Below are positions 8,868 through 16,968 of a DNA stretch of 64,000 nt, piece after piece. The translations under genes were made by a program, and so were the position numbers. Each line of letters starts with the position of its first letter. Positions within the stretch are counted from its first letter, which is position 1. The notes under the pieces are model-generated. The model was not told the DNA's origin, made no database searches, and saw nothing but the letters and a program-made list of their open reading frames with translations. Source of the stretch: Bacteroidota bacterium (lineage in GTDB: Bacteria > Bacteroidota > Bacteroidia > Bacteroidales > FEN-979). Location of the stretch: positions 1-64,000 of the forward strand of contig JAPLDF010000041.1 in NCBI GenBank assembly GCA_026391835.1, read 5' to 3'.

Positions 8868-9901
8868 TTCGAATCAAAATCAAATGGTTTAAAACGCCTC
8901 ATCCATTTTGTTTTGCGTTCAAAAACAAACAAATCAAGGATCAAAAGAAAAACTGCAAAGGCAACAAAGTATTGAAAACGGTCCTCATAGTCGCTGAACT
9001 GCTTCTCTTCGATCTCTGATTTCTCAATTTTGCTGATGTCGTCGAAGATCTTGCTAAGCCCCGTTTCAGAGGTAGTTGCACGCACATACATGCCTTTTCC
9101 CACACTTGCAATCTGCTGCAGCAGGGTCTCATCAAGTTTGCTCATGATGGTCTGGCCGTCGCTGTCTTTCCTGTATCCTGTCTGGATGTCGCCGCTGTAT
9201 ACCGGGATAGGGGCTCCCTCGGGCAATCCCATCCCGATTGTATAGATGGCTATGTTTTTTTTCACGGCAGACTCTGCCTGTTCCAGCACATTGCCTTCAT
9301 GATCTTCACCATCGGTGATCACAACGATCGCCTTGTTGTGCTTGGACTCGCCGAAACCGTTTGCAGCCACTTCAAGCGCTTCGGCAATTGCGGTTCCCTG
9401 CGTGGGGACAATGCCCGTATTGATCGAGGAAGTAAACATCTTGGCGGCGGCGTAATCGGTAGTGATAGGCAATTGTGTGTATGCTTTCCCGGCAAATACA
9501 ATTATTCCAAGGCGGTCGCCTTCCAGGTTATCGATCAGTCGGACAATGGATTGTTTCGCCCGTTCGAGCCGGTTGGGTTTTATATCCTGGGCCATCATTG
9601 AATTGGAGACATCAAGACATATCATCAGGTCAATCCCTTTCCGCTTGACCTTTTCCATGCGTGAGCCTGTTTGCGGATCAGCCATGGCAATGACAAGGGA
9701 GACAAGGGCCGTCGCGACCAGGAAGAACTTAAAGATGGTTTTAAAAACCGAATAATCGGGCATCAGTTGCCTGATCACATTCCAGTCGCCATAGGTTGCC
9801 AGTGTCCTTTTCTTCCAGAGTAAAAACAAGACAAGCAGGCCGGCAAGCACCGGGATGACCGCCAGCAGGTAGAAATAATATATGTGTGCGAACCTGAACA
9901 A
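8864..9901 (-). CDS. batB: BatB, von Willebrand factor A domain membrane protein
   Basis: A 345-residue protein with two N-terminal membrane helices (residues ~8-28 and 57-77) and a VWA domain at ~85-290. One C-terminal helix lies near 310-330. The MIDAS metal site is present (DVSNSM), with the downstream TDGEDHEG acidic loop. VWA proteins bind partners through a Mg2+ ion, and BatA and BatB form complexes with BatC in Leptospira and Bacteroides homologues. It is separated from batA by about 100 bases carrying a heptamer repeat, the longest gap inside the operon. Confidence 0.9.
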   Translation of the reverse strand: MFRFAHIYYFYLLAVIPVLAGLLVLFLLWKKRTLATYGDWNVIRQLMPDYSVFKTIFKFFLVATALVSLVIAMADPQTGSRMEKVKRKGIDLMICLDVSNSMMAQDIKPNRLERAKQSIVRLIDNLEGDRLGIIVFAGKAYTQLPITTDYAAAKMFTSSINTGIVPTQGTAIAEALEVAANGFGESKHNKAIVVITDGEDHEGNVLEQAESAVKKNIAIYTIGMGLPEGAPIPVYSGDIQTGYRKDSDGQTIMSKLDETLLQQIASVGKGMYVRATTSETGLSKIFDDISKIEKSEIEEKQFSDYEDRFQYFVAFAVFLLILDLFVFERKTKWMRRFKPFDFDSK

Positions 9902-9910
9902 GGGTTGAGT

Positions 9911-9960
9911 GTTAAGGGTTAAGTGTTAAGTGTTAAGTGTTAAGTGTTAAGTGTTAAGTT
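9911..9960. repeat. Heptamer tandem repeat (GTTAAGT)n between batA and batB
   Basis: About seven head-to-tail copies of GTTAAGT lie in the intergenic space inside the Bat operon, the first copy being degenerate. The repeat has no coding potential. Copy number could change by slippage and alter the batA-batB spacing. Confidence 0.85.
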
Positions 9961-10003
9961 TTATGTGCCGATGATTTGTGGTTTACAAGGGTTGTTAAAG
10001 TTG

Positions 10004-10999
10004 TTAGGGTATGTTTTTCAAATAAAGATAGCGCAGGAGCATTTCCAGGCCAAGGAAAATGAATGCAAGTAAAACAAGTGGCAAAAACTCTTCTTTCTTT
10101 TTGCGGAATTCAGTGACATCGATCTTGGATTTTTCCATTTTGTCGATCTCCTGGTATATGGCACGAAGTTTTGCATTGTTGGTGGCCCGGAAATATTTTC
10201 CGTCGGATCCTTTTGCGATTTCCATCAATGTAGGCTCATCAATCTTCACCTCCATCATCTGGGTTTGCATACCAAAGGGTGTTTGCACCGGATATGGTGC
10301 CTGCCCCATCGTACCCATGCCAATGGTATAGATGCGTATTCCGTAAAGTTTTGCAATTTCGGCAGCGGACCTTGGGTCAAGTGCGCCCATATTGCTCTGA
10401 CCATCGGTGAGCAGGATAATTACTTTACTTACGGCTTTACTTCCCCTGAGCCTGTTTACAGCCGTAGCCAGCCCGTCGCCCAGTGCGGTGCCGTCATCGA
10501 TCATGCCGCTGTGTATGTCACGGAAAAGATTTTTCAATACGGCATGGTCAGTAGTAAGGGGACATTGCGTGAATGTTTCACCACTGAAAATCACCAGCCC
10601 GATGCGGTCGTTCGGACGGCCGTCAATGAATTCAATGGCAAGGTCTTTTGCTGCTTCCAGGCGGTCGGGTTTGAAGTCCATGGCCAGCATCGATCCGCTT
10701 ATGTCCAAAGCAATAACAAGGTCAATCCCTTCAACGCTGATATCCTGCCTGCTCAGGCTTGTCTGGGGCCGGGCCAATGCAATGAAAAGCAACGTAAGGG
10801 CCAGCAGGCGCAGGATGTACAGGCTGTGATAGATGTAATACTTGAAGTTCCGTCCTACCTGGGCAAACCCCTCCGTCGTACTCATCTGGAGGTCTGCAGT
10901 ATTCTTTTTCCTCCGGTAAAAATACCACACTGCCAGCAACGGAATTACCAGGAGCAGGACCAGGAAGCCAGGATTGCCGAAAGTGACCGGTTTAAACAT
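10004..10999 (-). CDS. batA: BatA, von Willebrand factor A domain membrane protein
   Basis: A 331-residue paralogue of BatB with the same layout: two N-terminal helices (residues ~10-28, 55-75), a VWA domain (~88-290) and a C-terminal helix (~305-325). The MIDAS motif is canonical (DISGSM) and the second metal loop is TDGQSNMG. It lies in the cytoplasmic membrane with the VWA domain likely periplasmic. The ATG overlaps the last base of the preceding gene's stop codon (TAATG type), which argues for coupled translation with the BatD-like gene. Confidence 0.91.
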   Translation of the reverse strand: MFKPVTFGNPGFLVLLLVIPLLAVWYFYRRKKNTADLQMSTTEGFAQVGRNFKYYIYHSLYILRLLALTLLFIALARPQTSLSRQDISVEGIDLVIALDISGSMLAMDFKPDRLEAAKDLAIEFIDGRPNDRIGLVIFSGETFTQCPLTTDHAVLKNLFRDIHSGMIDDGTALGDGLATAVNRLRGSKAVSKVIILLTDGQSNMGALDPRSAAEIAKLYGIRIYTIGMGTMGQAPYPVQTPFGMQTQMMEVKIDEPTLMEIAKGSDGKYFRATNNAKLRAIYQEIDKMEKSKIDVTEFRKKKEEFLPLVLLAFIFLGLEMLLRYLYLKNIP

Positions 11000-11934
11000 T
11001 ATGAAGCGTTTGTTGTTTCATGAACGAATTCAATTCCATCATTCAGGCTCTTTTCATTCTCATTCGCCAATGGCTGGACTTTGGCAAACTTAACCATATC
11101 GGCCAGAATCAATATAGTACCCAGTTTGTCGAGTGCCGCATGCGGGCACCCGGAAATATCCCTGAGGCTTTGGGTGATTTCGGCACTTGTTTGCTCAAGT
11201 GCAGGCACCCTGAAGCGGTCTTCAATATATCTTCTGAGGATTTCGGTCAGTTCCGAATGGTATTCCTTCACCCTTCCGGCCTGCCATAGTTTTTTAACCC
11301 TGAGTTGTTCAATTTCCCGGAGGGCCCTTTCATGCGGCGGCAATACTACTTTGGGCTTTAAAGTGAATACCGGTTGATTTTTCCGTCGTTTGTTAAAATA
11401 CCAGATGCCGCCGATGATCACCAGGATAGCGGCAAGTGCTGCAAGGATCCAGGGCAGCATCTCGCGGAAAGTGATGGGAACCTTCAATGGGCCGATAATT
11501 GGTTTAATTGCCTGGGTCGTATCTACTTTCACGGTATGTACTGCCAGCAACATCATGGATGTTTGTGCGACAATGCCGCTGGTATCAGGCATCAGCCTGT
11601 ATTTGAACGGGATCGAAGGAACTGTATAAAACCCTGAATCGTAGCAGGTTATGTTCAGTGCCTGCGTATAGATAACCGATTTTTTGTCGGATGAAAATGT
11701 CGTGTCGATTTTGCCCCGTCCGATCACCGTAATGGACCCCAGGATGGTGTCGGGGAGGAAAGGCCAGAGAACCTGTGATTTTGAAGGACCGGTGTACTTT
11801 AATGTCAGCCCGACGTGATCGCCGATAAGCATGGCATTGGTGTCAAGCTTGGCTGTAACGGTAACTTCCTGGCAGTACCCTGCGGCAAATAAAAAAATAA
11901 AAGCGATTAATATACAGGTTTTAAAAAATCTCAT
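10999..11934 (-). CDS. BatD/DUF4381-like membrane protein of the Bat operon
   Basis: A 311-residue protein with a signal peptide (residues 1-21), a periplasmic beta-rich domain (~22-150) resembling one BatD repeat, and a single membrane helix (~168-190; MLPWILAALAAILVIIGG). A cytoplasmic helical domain follows. Its segment KEYHSELTEILRRYIEDRF is typical of the DUF4381-like tails found beside VWA and MoxR genes. Its position between DUF58 and batA is the usual one in Bacteroidota. Its role in the complex is unknown, and it looks like a shortened BatD. Confidence 0.75.
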   Translation of the reverse strand: MRFFKTCILIAFIFLFAAGYCQEVTVTAKLDTNAMLIGDHVGLTLKYTGPSKSQVLWPFLPDTILGSITVIGRGKIDTTFSSDKKSVIYTQALNITCYDSGFYTVPSIPFKYRLMPDTSGIVAQTSMMLLAVHTVKVDTTQAIKPIIGPLKVPITFREMLPWILAALAAILVIIGGIWYFNKRRKNQPVFTLKPKVVLPPHERALREIEQLRVKKLWQAGRVKEYHSELTEILRRYIEDRFRVPALEQTSAEITQSLRDISGCPHAALDKLGTILILADMVKFAKVQPLANENEKSLNDGIEFVHETTNAS

Positions 11935-11945
11935 TCCTTTGTCAG

Positions 11946-12821
11946 TTATCTGCGTGCTCCTCTTTTTCTGAATAATCCCAGCAGTGGTTTGATATAGTCC
12001 TGGTCTGTTGCAATCTTTGCAACATCCACCCCGCTGCGCAAAAAAGTGTCGGCGAGGTATTCATGATGTGCCTTGTACCAGTTGTTATATTGCCGGCGTA
12101 CCTTCCGGTCGGACGAATCAACCCATATCTGTTTGCCGGTCTCCGCATCGCGGGCCCGGATAAGGCCAACATCGGGCAATTCAATTTCACGTTCATCAAA
12201 AATCCTTACCGCGATCAGGTCATGCTTCTTATTTGCAATTTTAATCGCATCTTCAAAGCCCCTGTCCAGAAAATCACTCAGCAGGAAGGCCGTACACCTC
12301 TTTTTAATGGCATTTGTAAGAAAACGCAGGGGATCTGTGAGGTTGGTTTCATGTTGCTGCGGCTTGAACTCTATCAATTCGCGGATGATCCTCAGGATAT
12401 GCGATGTGCCTTTTTTCGGGGGAATGAATTTCTCGACAGTTTTACTGAAAAAAATTACACCGACTTTATCATTGTTGTTGATGGCACTGAATGCAAGGAC
12501 TGCCGCAATTTCTGTAATCACCTCCTGCTTAAAGGTCTTTTTTGTCCCAAACTGGTTGGAGGCACTAACGTCGATCAGGAGCATCACTGTAAGTTCGCGC
12601 TCTTCGTCGAAAATTTTAATGTAGGGGTGGTTGAAGCGGGCTGTGACATTCCAGTCGATATTCCGGATATCGTCACCAGGCTGGTATTCACGTACCTCAG
12701 AAAAAGCCATGCCCCGTCCCTTGAACACGGAGTGATACTCACCCGAAAAGATATGATTGCTCAACCCCCGGGTTTTGATTTCAATTTTTCGAACCTTTTT
12801 GAAAAGCTGAGCAGACTCCAT
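11946..12821 (-). CDS. DUF58 domain protein
   Basis: A 291-residue soluble protein. The DUF58 signature is clear near residues 45-65 (REYQPGDDIRNIDWNVTAR). A VWA-like fold follows with a MIDAS-like site (LLIDVSASNQFG) and a later LLSDFLDRGFEDA acidic loop. DUF58 proteins almost always accompany MoxR ATPases and are thought to act with them in metal- or stress-linked protein activation. The gene is separated from moxR by 57 bases containing a short tandem repeat, and from the next gene by 11 bases. Confidence 0.9.
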   Translation of the reverse strand: MESAQLFKKVRKIEIKTRGLSNHIFSGEYHSVFKGRGMAFSEVREYQPGDDIRNIDWNVTARFNHPYIKIFDEERELTVMLLIDVSASNQFGTKKTFKQEVITEIAAVLAFSAINNNDKVGVIFFSKTVEKFIPPKKGTSHILRIIRELIEFKPQQHETNLTDPLRFLTNAIKKRCTAFLLSDFLDRGFEDAIKIANKKHDLIAVRIFDEREIELPDVGLIRARDAETGKQIWVDSSDRKVRRQYNNWYKAHHEYLADTFLRSGVDVAKIATDQDYIKPLLGLFRKRGARR

Positions 12822-12833
12822 CTGGTTTAACTA

Positions 12834-12873
12834 GTGAAATGATAAAATGGTGAAATGGCAAATGGCAAAATGG
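12834..12873. repeat. Degenerate heptamer repeat (GAAATGG/CAAATGG) between moxR and DUF58
   Basis: Units such as GAAATGG and CAAATGG recur about five times with a period of about seven bases in the moxR-DUF58 spacer. It is non-coding and is the second heptamer-type repeat within this operon. Confidence 0.65.
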
Positions 12874-12878
12874 CTGGT

Positions 12879-13871
12879 TTAAGGCACTTCCACCGTGTTA
12901 AGGATCTCACTGATGATGTCTTCCGACGTGATGTTTTCAGCTTCAGCCTCGTAGGTGAGGCCAATGCGGTGGCGCAGCACATCATAGGCAACCGCGCGGA
13001 TATCCTCGGGAATTACATAACCGCGCCGTTTGATAAAGGCGTATGCTTTTGAAGCAAGGGCCAGGTATATGCTGGCACGTGGTGACCCGCCATAACTGAT
13101 AAGGCCCTCAAATTTTTTCAGTTTATAATCGGCAGGAAAACGACTTGCAAATACGATATCGGTAATGTAGTTTTCGATCTTTTCATCCAGGTATACCTCC
13201 CGGGTGATCGCCCGTGCCCGCATGATATCGGCTGTTTTAATGATCGGGCTTGTATGGAATGTCTCATTGCCGATATTTTGGCGGATGATCATCTTCTCTT
13301 CTTTTTTGTCGGGATAGCCGATGACCACCTTCAGCATGAAACGGTCGATCTGGGCTTCGGGAAGCGGATAGGTTCCTTCCTGCTCGATCGGGTTCTCCGT
13401 TGCCAGTACCAGGAAAGGTTCCGGTAACGCAAACGTTTCATCCCCGATGGTTACCTGCCGCTCCTGCATGGCCTCAAGCAATGCACTCTGGACTTTGGCC
13501 GGGCTCCGGTTTATTTCATCCGCCAGGATGAAGTTTGCAAATATAGGGCCCTTGCGCACCTTGAACTCCTCGTTTTTCTGACTGTAGATCAGCGTACCCA
13601 GCAAGTCGGCCGGGAGAAGGTCGGGAGTGAACTGGATTCTGCTGAACTTTGCTTCAATACAGTTTGCCAACGATTTAATTGCCAAAGTCTTTGCCAGGCC
13701 GGGCACACCTTCAAGCAGGATGTGTCCGTTGGCCAGCAGGCCGATCATCAGACGTTCAATCATCTGCTTCTGGCCTACAATCACCTTGTGCATTTCCATC
13801 GTCACCATATCAACAAACGCGCTCTCCTTCTGGATCCGTTCGTTCAACTCTTTGATGTCGGTTTCAACCAT
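12879..13871 (-). CDS. MoxR family AAA+ ATPase
   Basis: A 330-residue AAA+ ATPase. Walker A is GVPGLAKT, and Walker B with the MoxR extension is ILADEINRSPAKVQ. The sensor region is LVLATENPIEQEGTYPLPEAQ. These are hallmark MoxR motifs. It probably remodels or activates targets together with the VWA and DUF58 proteins downstream. The ORF track start at 13895 is a TTG that falls inside the TAAATTTG promoter box. The ATG at 13871 (MVETDIKEL) is the better start. It is the first gene of the eight-gene operon that ends with batE. Confidence 0.93.
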   Translation of the reverse strand: MVETDIKELNERIQKESAFVDMVTMEMHKVIVGQKQMIERLMIGLLANGHILLEGVPGLAKTLAIKSLANCIEAKFSRIQFTPDLLPADLLGTLIYSQKNEEFKVRKGPIFANFILADEINRSPAKVQSALLEAMQERQVTIGDETFALPEPFLVLATENPIEQEGTYPLPEAQIDRFMLKVVIGYPDKKEEKMIIRQNIGNETFHTSPIIKTADIMRARAITREVYLDEKIENYITDIVFASRFPADYKLKKFEGLISYGGSPRASIYLALASKAYAFIKRRGYVIPEDIRAVAYDVLRHRIGLTYEAEAENITSEDIISEILNTVEVP

Positions 13872-13892
13872 GTCATTGTATTTTTGAGGGTG

Positions 13893-13919
13893 CAAATTTA
13901 TAAAATGAAAAAGTTACAA
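13893..13919 (-). promoter_or_regulatory. Promoter of the moxR-bat operon
   Basis: On the minus strand TTG (13919-13917) is followed after 16 bases by TAAATTTG (13900-13893), a good Bacteroidota -33/-7 pair. The implied transcription start lies just upstream of the ATG at 13871, which supports that start and excludes the TTG at 13895. Confidence 0.55.
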
Positions 13920-13992
13920 TACTACCATTGATGTTAATATTTGTTAACCATTTCGTTAAAAAAATGTTAATGCAGCAAATCCGGCCGGGTAT

Positions 13993-14466
13993 TCATTCAT
14001 GATGATAGGATTCGCCACGCATAATTGTGAGGCCCCGGTAGAGCTGTTCGGTGAAAAAAAGGCGCACCATCTGGTGAGAGAACGTCATCCTGGACAAGGA
14101 AAGTATTGATGATGCCTGTTTTTTTAAAGAAGGGTCGATGCCATATGGCCCGCCGACGACAAATACAAGATTTTTACTGCCCGACAAAAACTGCCTGTTT
14201 AAAAACGAAGCAAATTCTACCGATCTCATCTCTTTCCCATGTTCATCAAGTAATACGATGACATCGCCGGCTGAAAAATGTTTGCTGATCATCACCGACT
14301 CACGGGCGTTCTGTTCGGCCAGGGACAAATTGGCCGCGTTTTTCAGCGCAGGTATTTCAACTATTTGAAAAGGGACATACCTGTTGATCCGCATTTCATA
14401 TTCGCGAATCCCCGTTTTCAGAAATTCCTCTTCAGTTTTCCCGCAAAGCAGTAACTTGATTTTCAT
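13993..14466 (-). CDS. rlmH: 23S rRNA (pseudouridine1915-N3)-methyltransferase RlmH
   Basis: RlmH uses SAM to methylate pseudouridine 1915 in helix 69 of 23S rRNA. The 157-residue length from the ATG at 14466 (MKIKLLLCGKTEEEF) is exactly that of the family. The track start at 14487 adds seven residues absent from homologues. SPOUT-fold markers are visible: VLLDEHGKEMRS, VFVVGGPYGID, and the C-terminal MRGESYHHE tail. It is a single gene, reading away from the DUF4783-nadC group. Confidence 0.95.
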   Translation of the reverse strand: MKIKLLLCGKTEEEFLKTGIREYEMRINRYVPFQIVEIPALKNAANLSLAEQNARESVMISKHFSAGDVIVLLDEHGKEMRSVEFASFLNRQFLSGSKNLVFVVGGPYGIDPSLKKQASSILSLSRMTFSHQMVRLFFTEQLYRGLTIMRGESYHHE

Positions 14467-14561
14467 AATTCGGCTGCAAAGATGCAAAAATCAACGGATT
14501 TTTAGTATGTTTGTCACGAAGAAGGTGTAAAACAATGACATAAGAAATGTCGTGAATATGG

Positions 14562-14588
14562 TTGTAAACAATTTATGATGTACCTTTG
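14562..14588 (+). promoter_or_regulatory. Promoter of the DUF4783-nadC group
   Basis: TTG (14562-14564) and TACCTTTG (14581-14588) are separated by 16 bases and fit the Bacteroidota consensus. The ATG of the DUF4783 gene lies 31 bases downstream. Confidence 0.55.
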
Positions 14589-14619
14589 TATTCATTATCA
14601 CTTCACATCCTGAGTCAAT

Positions 14620-15027
14620 ATGAGAAATATCCGCTTCAACCTGATTGCCCTGTTTTTAACAGTTTTCATCTTCACCGGGTTAAAAACTTTTTCGGGGCCG
14701 GAGGAGACGGCTACCCAGGTCTCTGCAGCCATCCAGGCCGGGAATGCAGCTGATGTTGCTAAATATTTCAATGCGATGGTCGACCTTACCCTACCTGGTT
14801 ATGACGACACCTACAGCAAAATCCAGGCAGGCCAGATCCTGAAGGACTTCTTTACCCAAAATCCGGTGAAGGGGTTTAAAATCACACGGCAGGGCTCCTC
14901 TCCCGATGGCTCGCAATATACCATTGGCAGCCTTGAAGCCGGAAAAAAAGTCTTTCGTGTCTATTTCATCATTAAAACCGTAAACGGGCAGAACCTGGTT
15001 CAGCAACTGCAAGTCCAGGAAAATTAA
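14620..15027 (+). CDS. DUF4783 family exported protein
   Basis: A 135-residue protein with an N-terminal signal sequence (LIALFLTVFIFTGLKTFS) followed by a small NTF2-like alpha+beta domain (AAIQAGNAADVAKYFNAMVDL, QAGQILKDFFTQNPVKGF). DUF4783 proteins are restricted to Bacteroidota and commonly lie next to nadC, as here. The function is unknown. An octamer repeat separates it from nadC, and the two are probably co-transcribed. Confidence 0.88.
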   Translation: MRNIRFNLIALFLTVFIFTGLKTFSGPEETATQVSAAIQAGNAADVAKYFNAMVDLTLPGYDDTYSKIQAGQILKDFFTQNPVKGFKITRQGSSPDGSQYTIGSLEAGKKVFRVYFIIKTVNGQNLVQQLQVQEN

Positions 15028-15046
15028 CCGAAACCCTGGCCATCAA

Positions 15047-15102
15047 ACCCTGTCACCCTGTTACCTTGTCACCTTGTCACCCTGTTACCCTGTCACCCTG
15101 TA
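15047..15102. repeat. Octamer tandem repeat (ACCCTGTC/T)7 upstream of nadC
   Basis: Seven head-to-tail 8-base units with the pattern ACC(C/T)TG(T)(C/T/A) fill the space between the DUF4783 gene and nadC. They are non-coding and in the leader of nadC, so copy-number change could affect its expression. Confidence 0.88.
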
Positions 15103-15155
15103 ACCATCAACCCTAACATCCCGCCCCCTTTCCTCCACCACTAACATTTGCCCCC

Positions 15156-16001
15156 ATGACTGTTGACGAAATAATTTCCAAAGCTCTCGCTGAAGACATT
15201 GGCGATGGCGATCATACAACCCTGGCTACCATCCCGGGTAATATCCCTGGAAAGGCAAGGTTGCTGGTTAAAGACAATGGGATTTTATGCGGTGTTGATC
15301 TCGCCGGAAAGATATTTCATGCCGTGGATCCTTCACTTTGTCTGGACATCTTTATGCATGATGGTACCGCAATAAAATATGGCGATGTTGTTTTTAACGT
15401 GTCAGGAAACAAGGCTTCCATTCTCAAGGCCGAAAGGGTGGTGCTGAATTTTATGCAACGGCTGAGCGGGATTGCCACGGCTACAAACAAGGCAGTCAAG
15501 CGGATTGAAGGATTGAACACCAAGATCCTCGACACGCGCAAGACCACTCCCCTGCTCCGTGAACTCGAAAAGTATGCTGTAAAGACAGGGGGTGGGGAAA
15601 ACCACCGCATGGGACTTTATGATATGGTAATGATTAAAGATAACCATGTTGACTATGCCGGTGGGATCGTGCAGGCCATCGATTCTGTTGAGCAATACCT
15701 CAGCCGGACCGGTAAAAAACTGAAAATCGAAATCGAAGTCCGCAACCTTGATGAATTGCAACTGGTGCTGGATCATGGAAAAGTAGACAGGATCATGCTC
15801 GACAACTTTTCAGTGAAAAACATGCAGGAGGCAGTGCGCCGGATAGGCAGGCGGTTCGAAACAGAGGCCAGTGGCGGTATTACAGAGGAAACCCTTTGGG
15901 ATTATGCCGAAACAGGGGTGGATTATATTTCAATGGGGGCACTTACACACCAGATCAGGAGCCTTGACATGAGCCTGAAAGCAGAAACAACCATTAGCTG
16001 A
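15156..16001 (+). CDS. nadC: Nicotinate-nucleotide pyrophosphorylase (carboxylating)
   Basis: NadC (quinolinate phosphoribosyltransferase) converts quinolinate and PRPP to nicotinate mononucleotide in NAD synthesis. The 281-residue length is normal. Family motifs include LDTRKTTPLLRELEKYAV (residues ~126-144), GGGENHRMGLYDMVMIKDNH, IEIEVRNLDEL and the end segment ASGGITEETLWDYAETGVDYIS. These carry the phosphate- and quinolinate-binding Arg, Lys and His residues. nadA and nadB are not in the window. Confidence 0.96.
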   Translation: MTVDEIISKALAEDIGDGDHTTLATIPGNIPGKARLLVKDNGILCGVDLAGKIFHAVDPSLCLDIFMHDGTAIKYGDVVFNVSGNKASILKAERVVLNFMQRLSGIATATNKAVKRIEGLNTKILDTRKTTPLLRELEKYAVKTGGGENHRMGLYDMVMIKDNHVDYAGGIVQAIDSVEQYLSRTGKKLKIEIEVRNLDELQLVLDHGKVDRIMLDNFSVKNMQEAVRRIGRRFETEASGGITEETLWDYAETGVDYISMGALTHQIRSLDMSLKAETTIS

Positions 16002-16011
16002 AGCTGGAATC

Positions 16012-16938
16012 ATGCCCCTCCCAAAACAAATAAAAAACTGGCTCCTGGCACTCCTCCCCGTTGTCTGGGCCCTGAAAATCTCAAAACAAATTGTCCTGCC
16101 CGGCTTCAATGGAATCCCGATTTATGATGTTGCGGTCTTTTTCTTCCGCGGGCTTACCGAAGGCTATATCAATTCACGCGCCGCCGCAATCTCCTACTCG
16201 GTATTTCTGGCAATCTTCCCTTTTTTAATATTCCTGTTCAACATTATCCCCTTTATTCCCATTGATAATTTTCAACAGCAGCTTTTAGGGATCATTGAGG
16301 ATTTTATGCCTAAAATGGCCTATGAAACCGTTAAAGAGACCATCATTGACATCGTCACAAGGCCCAGGAGCAGCTTATTGATCCTCAACCTGGCACTTAC
16401 ACTCTATTTTTCAACCAACGGCGTAAACAGCCTGATCGAGGCCTTCAACAACACCTACCATGACCTTGAAACCCGCGCAAGCTACAAACAGTACCTGGTC
16501 TCTATTTTCATCGTTCTCATCAACAGCTTCCTGCTGATCATCGCAATCGGCCTGATCACCTTCGGCTCGGAAGTGTTGACATGGATACTTCCCGATTCCA
16601 TCGAAAACAGCTGGATCGTGGTGCTTCTCCTTCAGATGCTGAGATGGCTCATCATCCTGGGATTGCTGCTAATGGCGATTTCAATTATTTATTACCTCGC
16701 TCCTGCAAGGCGGAAAAATTTTCGCTTTTTCTCTCCCGGATCATTGCTGGCCACCTCGCTGATCGTAATCACAACGCTTGCCTTCAACTTCTATGTCGAT
16801 AACTTCTCGCGGTACAATGTCCTGTATGGCTCCCTGGGGACCTTAATGATCGTACTGGTTTGGATCTACATCAACGCGATCAGTTTGATAGTGGGATTTG
16901 AGCTGAACGCAAGCATCAGGACCGCAAAACGGGTGTGA
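16012..16938 (+). CDS. YihY/BrkB family inner-membrane protein
   Basis: A 308-residue integral membrane protein with about six helices. The family signature is the SRAAAISYSVFLAIFPFLIF stretch near residues 57-76. Further family-typical segments are LTLYFSTNGVNSLIEAFNNTY and the C-terminal YGSLGTLMIVLVWIYINAISLIVGFELNA. YihY proteins were once called ribonuclease BN, but that is wrong. Their role is unknown, possibly transport. It starts 10 bases after nadC and is probably in its operon. Confidence 0.9.
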   Translation: MPLPKQIKNWLLALLPVVWALKISKQIVLPGFNGIPIYDVAVFFFRGLTEGYINSRAAAISYSVFLAIFPFLIFLFNIIPFIPIDNFQQQLLGIIEDFMPKMAYETVKETIIDIVTRPRSSLLILNLALTLYFSTNGVNSLIEAFNNTYHDLETRASYKQYLVSIFIVLINSFLLIIAIGLITFGSEVLTWILPDSIENSWIVVLLLQMLRWLIILGLLLMAISIIYYLAPARRKNFRFFSPGSLLATSLIVITTLAFNFYVDNFSRYNVLYGSLGTLMIVLVWIYINAISLIVGFELNASIRTAKRV

Positions 16939-16968
16939 CACCTCAAAACGCATGATAATCAACAGGCA

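Noticed and set aside
9911-9960. GTTAAGT repeat as an attachment site or replication origin
   Set aside because: No integrase, replication gene or second copy of the same sequence is near. It is better seen as a simple tandem repeat.
10265-11023. Plus-strand ORF of 252 residues opposite batA
   Set aside because: It is antisense to a clear BatA with a MIDAS motif, has a composition unlike real proteins and no family. It is a shadow ORF.
12063-12830. Plus-strand ORF of 255 residues opposite the DUF58 gene
   Set aside because: It is antisense to a recognised DUF58 protein with conserved motifs. It is a shadow.
16012-16938. Ribonuclease BN (old name of YihY)
   Set aside because: The sequence is an integral membrane protein of the YihY family. 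The RNase BN name came from a misassignment.
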